Translations under genes and position numbers: made by a program
In this document: in pieces, positions 7,977-14,303 of the stretch
Position numbering within the stretch: position 1 is the first letter of the stretch
Layout: each line of letters begins with the position of its first letter
Origin: JAPHTQ01 sp046484535
Lineage (GTDB): Bacteria; Pseudomonadota; Gammaproteobacteria; Thiohalomonadales; Thiohalomonadaceae
Direction of reading: 5' to 3'
NCBI GenBank assembly: GCA_046484535.1
Contig: JAWOIT010000129.1
Span: 1 to 23,745, forward strand
Length of the DNA stretch: 23,745 bases
The notes under the pieces: generated by a model
Told to the model about the DNA's origin: nothing
Database searches by the model: none
Seen by the model: only the letters and a program-made list of their open reading frames with translations

Positions 7977-8764
7977 TGGAGACGTTGCAGCTAATCTTCG
8001 ACACCCTGCTGGCTACCTTGCGTGATGTGCTGCCCATCGCCCTGGTCATCTTTTTCTTCCAGCTGTTTGTTATCCGCCGCCCGGTGGCGAATTTGCGCCG
8101 TGTGCTCGCGGGATTCGGCTATGTAGTGTTGGGACTTTCGCTGTTTCTCATCGGCCTGGAGAAGGCGCTCTTTCCGCTGGGCAAAATGATGGCGGAGCAG
8201 TTGACCGCCCCGGAGTTTGTCAGCGGTAGCGCCGATGCGCCTATCTCCACCCTCTGGTCGGATTATCTGTGGGTGTATGCCTTCGGCGGGGCGATTGGCT
8301 TTGCTACCGCCTTAGCTGAGCCTTCCCTTATCGCCGTGGCGATCAAGGCCGGCCGGGTTTCAGGTGGGGCGATTAGCGTCTGGGGGCTGCGCATCGCCGT
8401 TGCGCTGGGAGCCGCCACGGGCATTACTGTCGGGGCACTGCGTATTGTCACCGGAGTACCGCTGCACTACATCATCATCGGCGCCTATATCCTGGTGATC
8501 GTACAGACCTTTCTGGCGCCGCGGCTGATCATTCCGCTGGCCTATGATTCGGGAGGAGTGACCACCTCAACGGTAACGGTGCCCATTGTTACGGCACTGG
8601 GGCTGGGTTTGGCCTCAACAATCCCGGGGCGTAGCCCCTGGCTGGACGGCTTCGGTATGATAGCCACAACATGCCTGTTTCCTATCATTAGCGTTATGGC
8701 TTATGCACAACTGAGTGAGTGGAGAGCGCGCCGCAACGGGCGACGTGACAACACGGGAGAGTAA
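7976..8764 (+). CDS. DUF1538 membrane protein, second of a tandem pair
   Basis: 262 residues, paralogous to the preceding product. Both have RDVLPIALVIFFFQL- or RDLAPIILVIAFFQL-like N-termini, the AEPSL motif (114-118 here) and YDSGGVTTSTVTVP (190-203 here), followed by TALGLGLAST and DGFGMIA. The final 20 residues are a charged cytoplasmic-looking tail (EWRARRNGRRD...), absent in the first copy. It starts on the TGATG overlap, so translation of the two is coupled and equimolar production is likely. The downstream genes for a P-II-like protein (2 bases later) and a CBS protein suggest ligand-dependent control of this membrane pair. The substrate is unknown. As I recall, related proteins in other genomes can be a single chain of about 500 residues carrying both halves. 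Confidence 0.85.
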   Translation: METLQLIFDTLLATLRDVLPIALVIFFFQLFVIRRPVANLRRVLAGFGYVVLGLSLFLIGLEKALFPLGKMMAEQLTAPEFVSGSADAPISTLWSDYLWVYAFGGAIGFATALAEPSLIAVAIKAGRVSGGAISVWGLRIAVALGAATGITVGALRIVTGVPLHYIIIGAYILVIVQTFLAPRLIIPLAYDSGGVTTSTVTVPIVTALGLGLASTIPGRSPWLDGFGMIATTCLFPIISVMAYAQLSEWRARRNGRRDNTGE

Positions 8765-8766
8765 TT

Positions 8767-9117
8767 ATGCATTTCAAACTGTTGGTCGCCCTGCTTGAGG
8801 ACGACAAGACGGACAAGGTGCTCGATGCGGCACGTGAGGCCGGGGCCACCGGCGCCACGGTACTGAACCAGGCCCGCGGTGAGGGGATCAAAAAAAGCAA
8901 GACCTTCTTCGGCCTCTCCCTGGAGACCCAGCGTGATATGGTGATGTTTCTGGTCGAGGAGCACATGAGCCGCAAGATTCTGGAGAAGATCGCCCAGGTC
9001 GGCGAGTTTGACGATAAGCCCGGTACCGGTATCGCCTTTCAGCTGGATGTGGAGGATGCGGTCGGGGTTATCCATCAGGTAGAAACACTCAGTCATGTGG
9101 TGGAGGAGGAGATCTGA
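8767..9117 (+). CDS. P-II-like regulatory protein associated with DUF1538
   Basis: 116 residues with the ferredoxin-like P-II fold pattern. It has a beta strand FKLLVALLE, a helix DDKTDKVLDAAREAGATGATVLN, then ARGEGI in the place of the classic GRG region and a strand RDMVMFLVEE. A helix RKILEKIAQVGEFDDKPGTG is followed by IAFQLDVEDAVGV, the counterpart of the P-II C-terminal strand. The T-loop region (about residues 37-55) is short (KKSKTFFGLSLE) and has no counterpart of the uridylylated Tyr51 of GlnB, so it is not a canonical nitrogen P-II. It more likely binds a nucleotide or other small ligand and acts on the DUF1538 proteins, by analogy with GlnK-AmtB; that is inference. GGGAGAG lies eight bases upstream of the ATG. 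Confidence 0.8.
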   Translation: MHFKLLVALLEDDKTDKVLDAAREAGATGATVLNQARGEGIKKSKTFFGLSLETQRDMVMFLVEEHMSRKILEKIAQVGEFDDKPGTGIAFQLDVEDAVGVIHQVETLSHVVEEEI

Positions 9118-9527
9118 TGAACAGTGAAAGGGCGGTAATGCGCGTGCGCGATGTGATGAAGCCCCATTTCGATACGGTCGATGGCATGGCCACGGTGCAG
9201 GATGCTATCGCGACCATGAAGCATGTGGAGACCAAGTGTCTCATCGTCAACAAACGTCACGATGATGATGAATACGGCATGTTGCTGATCTCGGATATCG
9301 GCCGCAAGGTGCTGGCCAAGGATCGTTCGCCGGCGCGGATCAACGTCTACGAGGTGATGGCCAAGCCGGTTGTTACTGTAGCCCCGGATATGGACATTCG
9401 CTATTGCGCACGTTTGTTTGACCGTTTCGACCTCTCCCGCTGTCCGGTGGTGGAGAAAGGGGAGGTGATCGGTATTGTCAGTTATACCGACATGGTGCTG
9501 CGCGGCTTGTTTGCCGACGTCGACTAA
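9117..9527 (+). CDS. Two-CBS-domain protein
   Basis: 136 residues made of a single Bateman module. CBS1 spans about residues 9-62 (VRDVMKPHFDTVDGMATVQDAIATM ... YGMLLISDIGRKVL) and CBS2 about 72-130 (VYEVMAKPVVTVAPDMDIRYCARLF ... RCPVVEKGEVIGIVSYTDMVLRGL). CBS pairs bind adenine nucleotides or S-adenosyl compounds and sense energy or metabolite state. There is no attached effector domain, so it presumably acts on a partner; the DUF1538 proteins encoded in the same operon are the obvious candidates (inference). The start shares bases with the stop of the P-II-like gene (TGATG). A GGAGGAGG tract just upstream is a strong ribosome binding site. It is the last of four tightly packed genes. Confidence 0.85.
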   Translation: MNSERAVMRVRDVMKPHFDTVDGMATVQDAIATMKHVETKCLIVNKRHDDDEYGMLLISDIGRKVLAKDRSPARINVYEVMAKPVVTVAPDMDIRYCARLFDRFDLSRCPVVEKGEVIGIVSYTDMVLRGLFADVD

Positions 9528-9561
9528 TCTACTTGCCGACGGAAGTGGGGAGGTTCACCTA

Positions 9562-10134
9562 ATGCTTCATGTGGATGCGCAAAACGGTTGGTTGCATGGC
9601 GCCAAACGAGTGCCCTCTCCCAATTGCGATGACCGCCCCGACAAAACAGAGCCGGATCTTATTGTGATCCACAATATCAGCCTGCCGCCGTGTGAATATG
9701 GCGGCCCCTGGATCGACGCCCTGTTCACCAACAGCCTCGACCCCGAGGCCCATCCCTATTTTGCCGAGATCCATCAGCTGCGCGTCTCCTCCCACCTATT
9801 GATCCGGCGCGACGGTGAGCTCGTCCAATATGTCCCCTTTCACCACCGCGCCTGGCATGCGGGGGTGTCGAGTTATCAGGGCAGGGAGCGCTGCAATGAC
9901 TTTTCCATCGGCATCGAACTGGAGGGGAGCGATGAGGAGCCTTACGAGGCGGTGCAGTACCGGGTCCTGGCGGCGGTGATTGCCGCCCTGGAGCAGGCCT
10001 ATCCCACCCTCAGTCGCGAGCGCATGGCCGGGCATAGTGATATCGCTCCGGGGCGCAAGACCGACCCCGGACCGGCTTTCGACTGGCAGCGGCTTTATGC
10101 GGCATTGGGGGATAACGCCCCTCGGCTTGCTTGA
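9562..10134 (+). CDS. ampD: 1,6-anhydro-N-acetylmuramyl-L-alanine amidase AmpD
   Basis: Cytoplasmic zinc amidase of peptidoglycan recycling. It removes the stem peptide from 1,6-anhydroMurNAc-peptides, lowering the AmpR-inducing ligand where AmpC is present. The frame extends upstream to 9475, but that would overlap the CBS gene. I choose the ATG at 9562, which has GGGGAGG nine to ten bases upstream and gives 190 residues, the family size. Zinc ligands and catalytic residues align with E. coli AmpD: H37 (VIHNISLPP), H158 (AGHSDIAPGRKTDPGP) and D168 as ligands, and E119 and K166 in catalysis. There is no signal peptide, consistent with AmpD rather than AmiD. It is followed by ampE. Confidence 0.95.
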   Translation: MLHVDAQNGWLHGAKRVPSPNCDDRPDKTEPDLIVIHNISLPPCEYGGPWIDALFTNSLDPEAHPYFAEIHQLRVSSHLLIRRDGELVQYVPFHHRAWHAGVSSYQGRERCNDFSIGIELEGSDEEPYEAVQYRVLAAVIAALEQAYPTLSRERMAGHSDIAPGRKTDPGPAFDWQRLYAALGDNAPRLA

Positions 10135-10165
10135 AAAGCACAAGGCAAAGGCAGAAACTAACATT

Positions 10166-11035
10166 ATGGCACTCATTGCGATCATCATCAGTCTGGTTGT
10201 GGAACGCTTTCTCGGCTCCATGGAGGAGTTCCGGCGTTTTGAATGGTTCCGCCGTTATGCCGCCTGGCTGATGCCACGGTTAACTGGAAGCTTTCTCCTT
10301 AACGGTCCCCTCGGCCTGATTCTGTTGTTGCTCCTGCCCCTCGGGGTGGTGGCCGTCGCCGACTACTACCTGAGTCAGGGCTGGCTGGTGCTGGGACTGG
10401 CCTTCGCCGTGCTGGTGCTGTTGTTCAGTTTCGGCCCGACCGACCTGGAGGCCGAGGTTGAGGCCTATCTGGACGCCCATGAACGGGGGGATGAGGAGTC
10501 CGCCCGCCGGCATGCTGCCGAACTGTTAGGCGCCAAGCTTCCCGAAGAACCCGCCCTTATGACACGCCGGATCATCGAAAGCACGCTGGTGGAGGCCAAC
10601 GAGCGTCTGTTGGCGGTCCTGTTCTGGTTTATCCTCCTGGGGCCCGTCGGTGCATTGCTGTACCGCCTGACCTCACAGATGTGCCGCTACATCGATGCGG
10701 GCGAGCAGGGGGAGTTGGCCGCTGCCGTCTATCGACTGCACGCCATCCTGGCCTGGTTGCCGGCGAGAATGTGTGCCCTGATCTATGCCCTGGCCGGGAG
10801 CTTTACCGATGCGCTGAAGGCCTGGGGCGAGCAGCAGGGCCAATGGTATGAAAACAGCCGTGCTGTCCTAATCGCAAGCGGCCTCGGCGCCCTCGGGTAT
10901 CAGCATGGGGATGAAACTTCCCCTGTTGAGAACGAGATCGGGATGGTACGCGAAACCCTCGATCTGGTGCGCCGTGCGGTGCTGGTGCTTCTTGCGGTGA
11001 TCGCCCTGTTTACCCTCTCCGGCTGGATGTCCTGA
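10166..11035 (+). CDS. ampE: Regulatory signalling modulator protein AmpE
   Basis: Inner-membrane protein encoded with AmpD in many gammaproteobacteria; its molecular role is poorly defined. From the ATG at 10166 it is 289 residues. The longer open frame from 9980 would overlap ampD by about 155 bases and is not family-like. The start MALIAIIISLVVERFLGS is typical for AmpE. Hydrophobic segments occur near residues 2-15, 47-70, 75-90, 145-165 and 268-285. A conserved-looking central region contains TRRIIESTLVEANERLLAVLFWF and GPVGALLYRLTSQM. Thirty-one bases separate it from ampD, so the two are an operon. A 76-base gap follows before cobU; it shows a GCCGG-type inverted repeat but no convincing terminator. 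Confidence 0.92.
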   Translation: MALIAIIISLVVERFLGSMEEFRRFEWFRRYAAWLMPRLTGSFLLNGPLGLILLLLLPLGVVAVADYYLSQGWLVLGLAFAVLVLLFSFGPTDLEAEVEAYLDAHERGDEESARRHAAELLGAKLPEEPALMTRRIIESTLVEANERLLAVLFWFILLGPVGALLYRLTSQMCRYIDAGEQGELAAAVYRLHAILAWLPARMCALIYALAGSFTDALKAWGEQQGQWYENSRAVLIASGLGALGYQHGDETSPVENEIGMVRETLDLVRRAVLVLLAVIALFTLSGWMS

Positions 11036-11111
11036 GTCCGGCCCGGCATTCGGCAACGGCAGGGAAAGCCGGTATCATTCCTCTTTTGTGTTTAACTCGA
11101 TTGAATGACTG

Positions 11112-11630
11112 ATGCGTGAACTGATTCTCGGCGGCGCCCGCTCCGGCAAGAGCGCCCTGGCCGAGCGGCGTGCCGCCGCCTCCGGCCTGGCGGTGAGCTA
11201 CATTGCCACGGCACAGGCGCGGGATGGTGAGATGCGGGAGCGTATTGAGCACCACCGCCGACGGCGGCCGCAGCACTGGAGCGTGGTGGAAGAGCCGTAT
11301 GCCCTGGCAGCGGTGCTGCGTGAACATGCCTCACCGGAACGATGCCTGCTGGTCGACTGCCTGACCCTCTGGTTGAGCAACCTCCTGGCCGAGGAGTCGG
11401 TGGAAGAGACGGCGTTTGCCCGCGCTCGGGATGAATTACTCCAGCTGCTGCCAACGCTTCCGGGTGAGATTATCCTGGTGAGCAACGAGGTGGGACTGGG
11501 GATCGTGCCCCTGGGTGAACTCAGCCGACGTTTTTGTGATGAGAGCGGCCGTCTGCATCAGGCCGTTGCCGAGCGGTGTGAAAGGGTCACCTTTGTGACC
11601 GCCGGTCTGCCCATGACTTTGAAAGGATAA
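11112..11630 (+). CDS. cobU: Bifunctional adenosylcobinamide kinase / guanylyltransferase
   Basis: Phosphorylates adenosylcobinamide and then transfers GMP from GTP, giving adenosyl-GDP-cobinamide for nucleotide-loop assembly. The product has 172 residues, close to the family length. Visible are the P-loop GGARSGKS at 7-14, HH at 47-48 (in the position of the guanylylated histidine of the Salmonella enzyme), VDCLTLWLSN at 81-90 and the signature SNEVGLGIVP at 124-133. It is the first of the four-gene cob operon and ends two bases before cobT. No strong Shine-Dalgarno is seen, and no cobalamin riboswitch is recognisable in the 76 bases upstream. Confidence 0.95.
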   Translation: MRELILGGARSGKSALAERRAAASGLAVSYIATAQARDGEMRERIEHHRRRRPQHWSVVEEPYALAAVLREHASPERCLLVDCLTLWLSNLLAEESVEETAFARARDELLQLLPTLPGEIILVSNEVGLGIVPLGELSRRFCDESGRLHQAVAERCERVTFVTAGLPMTLKG

Positions 11631-11632
11631 CA

Positions 11633-12688
11633 ATGAAAAACAGTGATTGGATGTATGAGGCGTGCCACGCGGTCGACGCGGCGGCAAAAGCGGCGGCTGA
11701 TGCCCGCCAGGGACAACTGACCAAGCCACCCGGCTCCCTGGGGCGGCTGGAGGAGTTGGCGATGGAGCTCTCCGGTCTGCAGGGGAGTGAACGGCCGAGC
11801 ATTGATAACGTGGCGATTACCGTTTTCGCCGCCGACCACGGGGTTGCAGCGGAAGGGGTTTCGGCCTTTCCCCAAGAGGTAACCGGCGCCATGATCGCCA
11901 ACTTTGCCGCCGGCGGGGCGGCGATCAGCGTCCTCGCCGCCGAGCTGGGGGCAAGACTGGAGGTGGTGAACGTCGGCGCCGTCAGTGAAACTACGGCGAT
12001 TCCCGGTGTGGTGGAGTGTCGCGCCGCTGCCGGTACCGCCAACTTCTGTGAAGCGCCCGCGATGAGCGATGTTCAGCTGGCGCAGGCGCTGGCCGCGGGC
12101 AAAGCGGCGATCGAGCGGGCGGCGGCCGAAGGGGCGCAGCTCTTTATCGGTGGCGAAATGGGCATCGCCAACACCACCGCGGCCACCGCGATTACGGCGG
12201 CCCTGTTGGGACGCAGCCCGGCGGAGCTGGCCGGGCCGGGAACCGGGCTGGACTCGGCCGGTGTGGCGCACAAAGTGGCGGTCATCGAACGGGCCCTGGC
12301 ACGGCATGAGTCGGCCTTGGGTGAGCCGCTGGAGGTGTTGCGCTGTGTCGGCGGTTTCGAGATCGCCGCCCTCTGCGGCGCCTATATCGCCGCGGCGCAG
12401 CGCGGGATCGTTGTGCTGGTCGACGGCTTTATCGCCAGCTCGGCGGCGCTGCTTGCGCTGCGCATCAACCCGCAGTGCGCCCCCTGGCTGCAGCTCTCCC
12501 ACGCCTCGGCCGAACCGGGCCACGCGGCCATGGTTGAGGCTATCGGTAAAAAACCGTTGTTAGATCTCGGTATGCGACTGGGCGAGGGCAGTGGCGCCGC
12601 GGCGACCGTGCCGCTACTGCGCCTGGCCTGCGCGCTGCACAACAACATGGCCACCTTCGAAGAGGCGGGCGTCGCCGGCGGAGCTTGA
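11633..12688 (+). CDS. cobT: Nicotinate-nucleotide--dimethylbenzimidazole phosphoribosyltransferase
   Basis: Makes alpha-ribazole 5'-phosphate from nicotinate mononucleotide and the lower-ligand base. The product has 351 residues, the standard length. Motifs: KPPGSLGRLE at 31-40, FAADHGV at 65-71 followed by GVSAFPQEVT, GGEMGIANTT at 173-182, GPGTGLD at 201-207, and the catalytic glutamate E318 in RLGEGSGAA. The start has AAAGGA six bases upstream and lies two bases after cobU. It uses nicotinate mononucleotide, the product of nadC elsewhere in this window, though there is no regulatory link visible. The 250 bases that follow contain the repeat pair described separately. Confidence 0.97.
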   Translation: MKNSDWMYEACHAVDAAAKAAADARQGQLTKPPGSLGRLEELAMELSGLQGSERPSIDNVAITVFAADHGVAAEGVSAFPQEVTGAMIANFAAGGAAISVLAAELGARLEVVNVGAVSETTAIPGVVECRAAAGTANFCEAPAMSDVQLAQALAAGKAAIERAAAEGAQLFIGGEMGIANTTAATAITAALLGRSPAELAGPGTGLDSAGVAHKVAVIERALARHESALGEPLEVLRCVGGFEIAALCGAYIAAAQRGIVVLVDGFIASSAALLALRINPQCAPWLQLSHASAEPGHAAMVEAIGKKPLLDLGMRLGEGSGAAATVPLLRLACALHNNMATFEEAGVAGGA

Positions 12689-12706
12689 CGAACATCAAAA
12701 TGATCT

Positions 12707-12915
12707 CACCGCAAAGGCGCAAAGTGCGCGAAGTTAACGCAGACTCAAGGGCGATTTTCACAGGAGCATCAATTTGAGGCTCATAGCTTAGTTCGTAAGG
12801 TTTACTTGATCCCCTATCCCGGCGGAAGAGGGGGGTGGAATGCTGAAAAGTGTCTCCTTTATGGGGAGAAGCTCGTGGATCTTCTCTCCTTTGCGTACTT
12901 TGCGCCTTTGCGGTG
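12707..12915. repeat. Long inverted repeat pair flanking a 155-base core (MITE-like)
   Basis: The left arm 12707-12733 and right arm 12889-12915 are inverted copies of a 27-base purine-rich motif. It begins CACCGCAAAGGCGCAAAGT, and I count 25 of 27 matches. Together they bracket 155 bases with no convincing gene. A second small hairpin (GAGAAG at 12866-12871 with CTTCTC at 12881-12886) sits next to the right arm. The structure splits the otherwise gapless cob operon between cobT and the phosphatase gene. Motifs of this kind recur in intergenic DNA of many bacteria as I remember; a third, diverged copy is at 17029. It might be a non-autonomous mobile repeat; no target duplication was identified. 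Confidence 0.7.
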
Positions 12916-12938
12916 CCCATTCAGGATATGGATTAAAC

Positions 12939-13547
12939 ATGCATGAGCACACCACAATCATCGATATCATCCGCCACGGCGAGCCGGTGGGCGGATCGAA
13001 ATACCGCGGTCAGATCGACGACCCGCTGAGTGAGAAGGGGTGGCGGCAGATGCGCGAGGCGGTGGCCGGGCGGGATGAGTGGCAACAGATTGTCTCTTCT
13101 GACCTCAGCCGCTGCGCCGAGTTTGCCCGTGAGCTTGGCGGGAAGCTTTCCATCGAGGTGGAGACGGACGCCGGTTTTCGCGAGCTGGCCTTCGGCAGTT
13201 GGGAGGGCAAGAGTTCAGTCGAGCTGCTGGAGGAAGACCCGGAAGGGACCGCCGCTTTCTGGCGCGATCCGATCAATAACACCCCTCCGGGGGCCGAACC
13301 CTTGCGCGATTTTAATCAGCGAATCACCGGGGCCTGGCAGGCGCTGCTCGAGCGCCATGTGGGCAAGCACCTGTTGCTGGTGGGCCATGCCGGAATGATG
13401 CGCATCCTGCTGTTGCATGCGCTGGATCTGCCGCTGGAGAGTTTTTATCGCTTCGATCCGCGTAATGCCGGTATCGTGCGCATCCGCATCGACAGTGGTC
13501 GTCACGGCGAGGCCTATCACCAACTGGTCTTCCCCGGTCCGGCATGA
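12939..13547 (+). CDS. cobC: Histidine phosphatase, probable alpha-ribazole phosphatase (CobC-like)
   Basis: 202 residues of the histidine phosphatase (phosphoglycerate mutase-like) superfamily. Catalytic residues are visible: RHGE at 12-15 (phosphohistidine H13), R58 in SSDLSRC, E82 in FRELAFGSWEG and H150 in LVGHAGMM. Its position between cobT and cobS supports removal of the 5'-phosphate from alpha-ribazole phosphate or adenosylcobalamin phosphate. This is inference from context because the superfamily is functionally broad. The frame extends up to 12840, but that part translates the right arm of the repeat (SPLRTLRLCG), so I use the ATG at 12939, which has GGA six bases upstream. It overlaps cobS by four bases (ATGA). 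Confidence 0.85.
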   Translation: MHEHTTIIDIIRHGEPVGGSKYRGQIDDPLSEKGWRQMREAVAGRDEWQQIVSSDLSRCAEFARELGGKLSIEVETDAGFRELAFGSWEGKSSVELLEEDPEGTAAFWRDPINNTPPGAEPLRDFNQRITGAWQALLERHVGKHLLLVGHAGMMRILLLHALDLPLESFYRFDPRNAGIVRIRIDSGRHGEAYHQLVFPGPA

Positions 13548-14287
13548 CCTCTTTCTGGCTCTCCCTGCAGTTTCTCACCCGACTGCCGACCCCGCATATG
13601 GATGAGGTCTCGGCACAGCAGGTGGGACGCTCCCTGGCCTGGTATCCACTGGTCGGGCTGCTGCTCGGGGCGATCCTGTGGGGGGCCGGAGGGTTGCTGC
13701 AGGGGCAGGAGCCGCTGCTTGCAGCGGCGATCCTGCTGGCCCTCTGGGTCGGCCTGAGCGGGGCGCTGCATCTGGACGGGCTGGCCGACAGTGCCGATGC
13801 CTGGGTCGGCGGGCTGGGCGACAGGGAACGCACCCTAGCGATCATGAAAGACCCGACCAGCGGCCCTATCGGGGTGAGCGTCCTCGTGCTGCTGTTGTTG
13901 TTGAAATTCGCCGCCCTGGTCGCGCTGCTAAGGGGGGGGGAGCTGCTGCCCCTGCTGCTGCTTCCGGCGCTGGCCCGCAGCAGTGTCGCCCTGCTCTTTG
14001 TGACCACACCCTATGTGCGCCCCGGCGGCCTGGGCGAGGCGCTTTCCCAGTACGCCCCGCGCGGCCAGGTCATCGGCGGAGCGGCAGTGTTGATGTTGCT
14101 GTTGCTCGGCCTGTTGGCATGGTCGGGGCTCGCGGCCATGGCAGGCGCCGTGTTGCTCTGGTTCTGGCTGCGCTATCGCGTAATGCGGCGGCTGGGTGGC
14201 TTTACCGGCGATATTGCCGGCGCCCTGCTGGAGTTGACCGAATGTATCGCGCTGCTGGTGATCGTCCTGTTTAGCCCCCACCTTTGA
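13544..14287 (+). CDS. cobS: Adenosylcobinamide-GDP ribazoletransferase (cobalamin synthase)
   Basis: Polytopic inner-membrane enzyme that joins adenosyl-GDP-cobinamide and alpha-ribazole (or its phosphate) to finish cobalamin. The product is 247 residues with the family start SFWLSLQFLTRLPTP. The metal-binding motif HLDGLADSADAWVGG has D78, D82 and D85, followed by MKDPTSGPIG (101-110). Five or more hydrophobic segments are present. It starts within the stop of the phosphatase gene (ATGA), so translation is coupled. A run of nine Gs at 13932-13940 lies inside the reading frame around codon 130. It completes the CobU-CobT-CobC-CobS set. Confidence 0.95.
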   Translation: MTSFWLSLQFLTRLPTPHMDEVSAQQVGRSLAWYPLVGLLLGAILWGAGGLLQGQEPLLAAAILLALWVGLSGALHLDGLADSADAWVGGLGDRERTLAIMKDPTSGPIGVSVLVLLLLLKFAALVALLRGGELLPLLLLPALARSSVALLFVTTPYVRPGGLGEALSQYAPRGQVIGGAAVLMLLLLGLLAWSGLAAMAGAVLLWFWLRYRVMRRLGGFTGDIAGALLELTECIALLVIVLFSPHL

Positions 14288-14303
14288 AATATCCCGTTTC
14301 GTA

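Noticed and set aside
9475..9561. Upstream extension of AmpD
   Set aside because: It overlaps the end of the CBS gene and adds non-family residues; the 9562 ATG has a good ribosome binding site and gives the standard length.
11036..11111. Possible terminator between ampE and cobU
   Set aside because: The CCGGC/GCCGG arms have a long loop, and the T-rich part lies too far away; not a convincing intrinsic terminator.
11558..12523. 321-codon frame antisense to cobU/cobT
   Set aside because: It lies opposite strongly identified cob genes. It is rich in Arg/Gly/Gln as expected from a GC-rich antisense frame and contains no domain pattern.
12840..12938. N-terminal extension of the CobC-like phosphatase
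   Set aside because: It translates the right repeat arm (SPLRTLRLCG) and has no phosphatase similarity. The ATG at 12939 begins right before the conserved IIRHGE strand.
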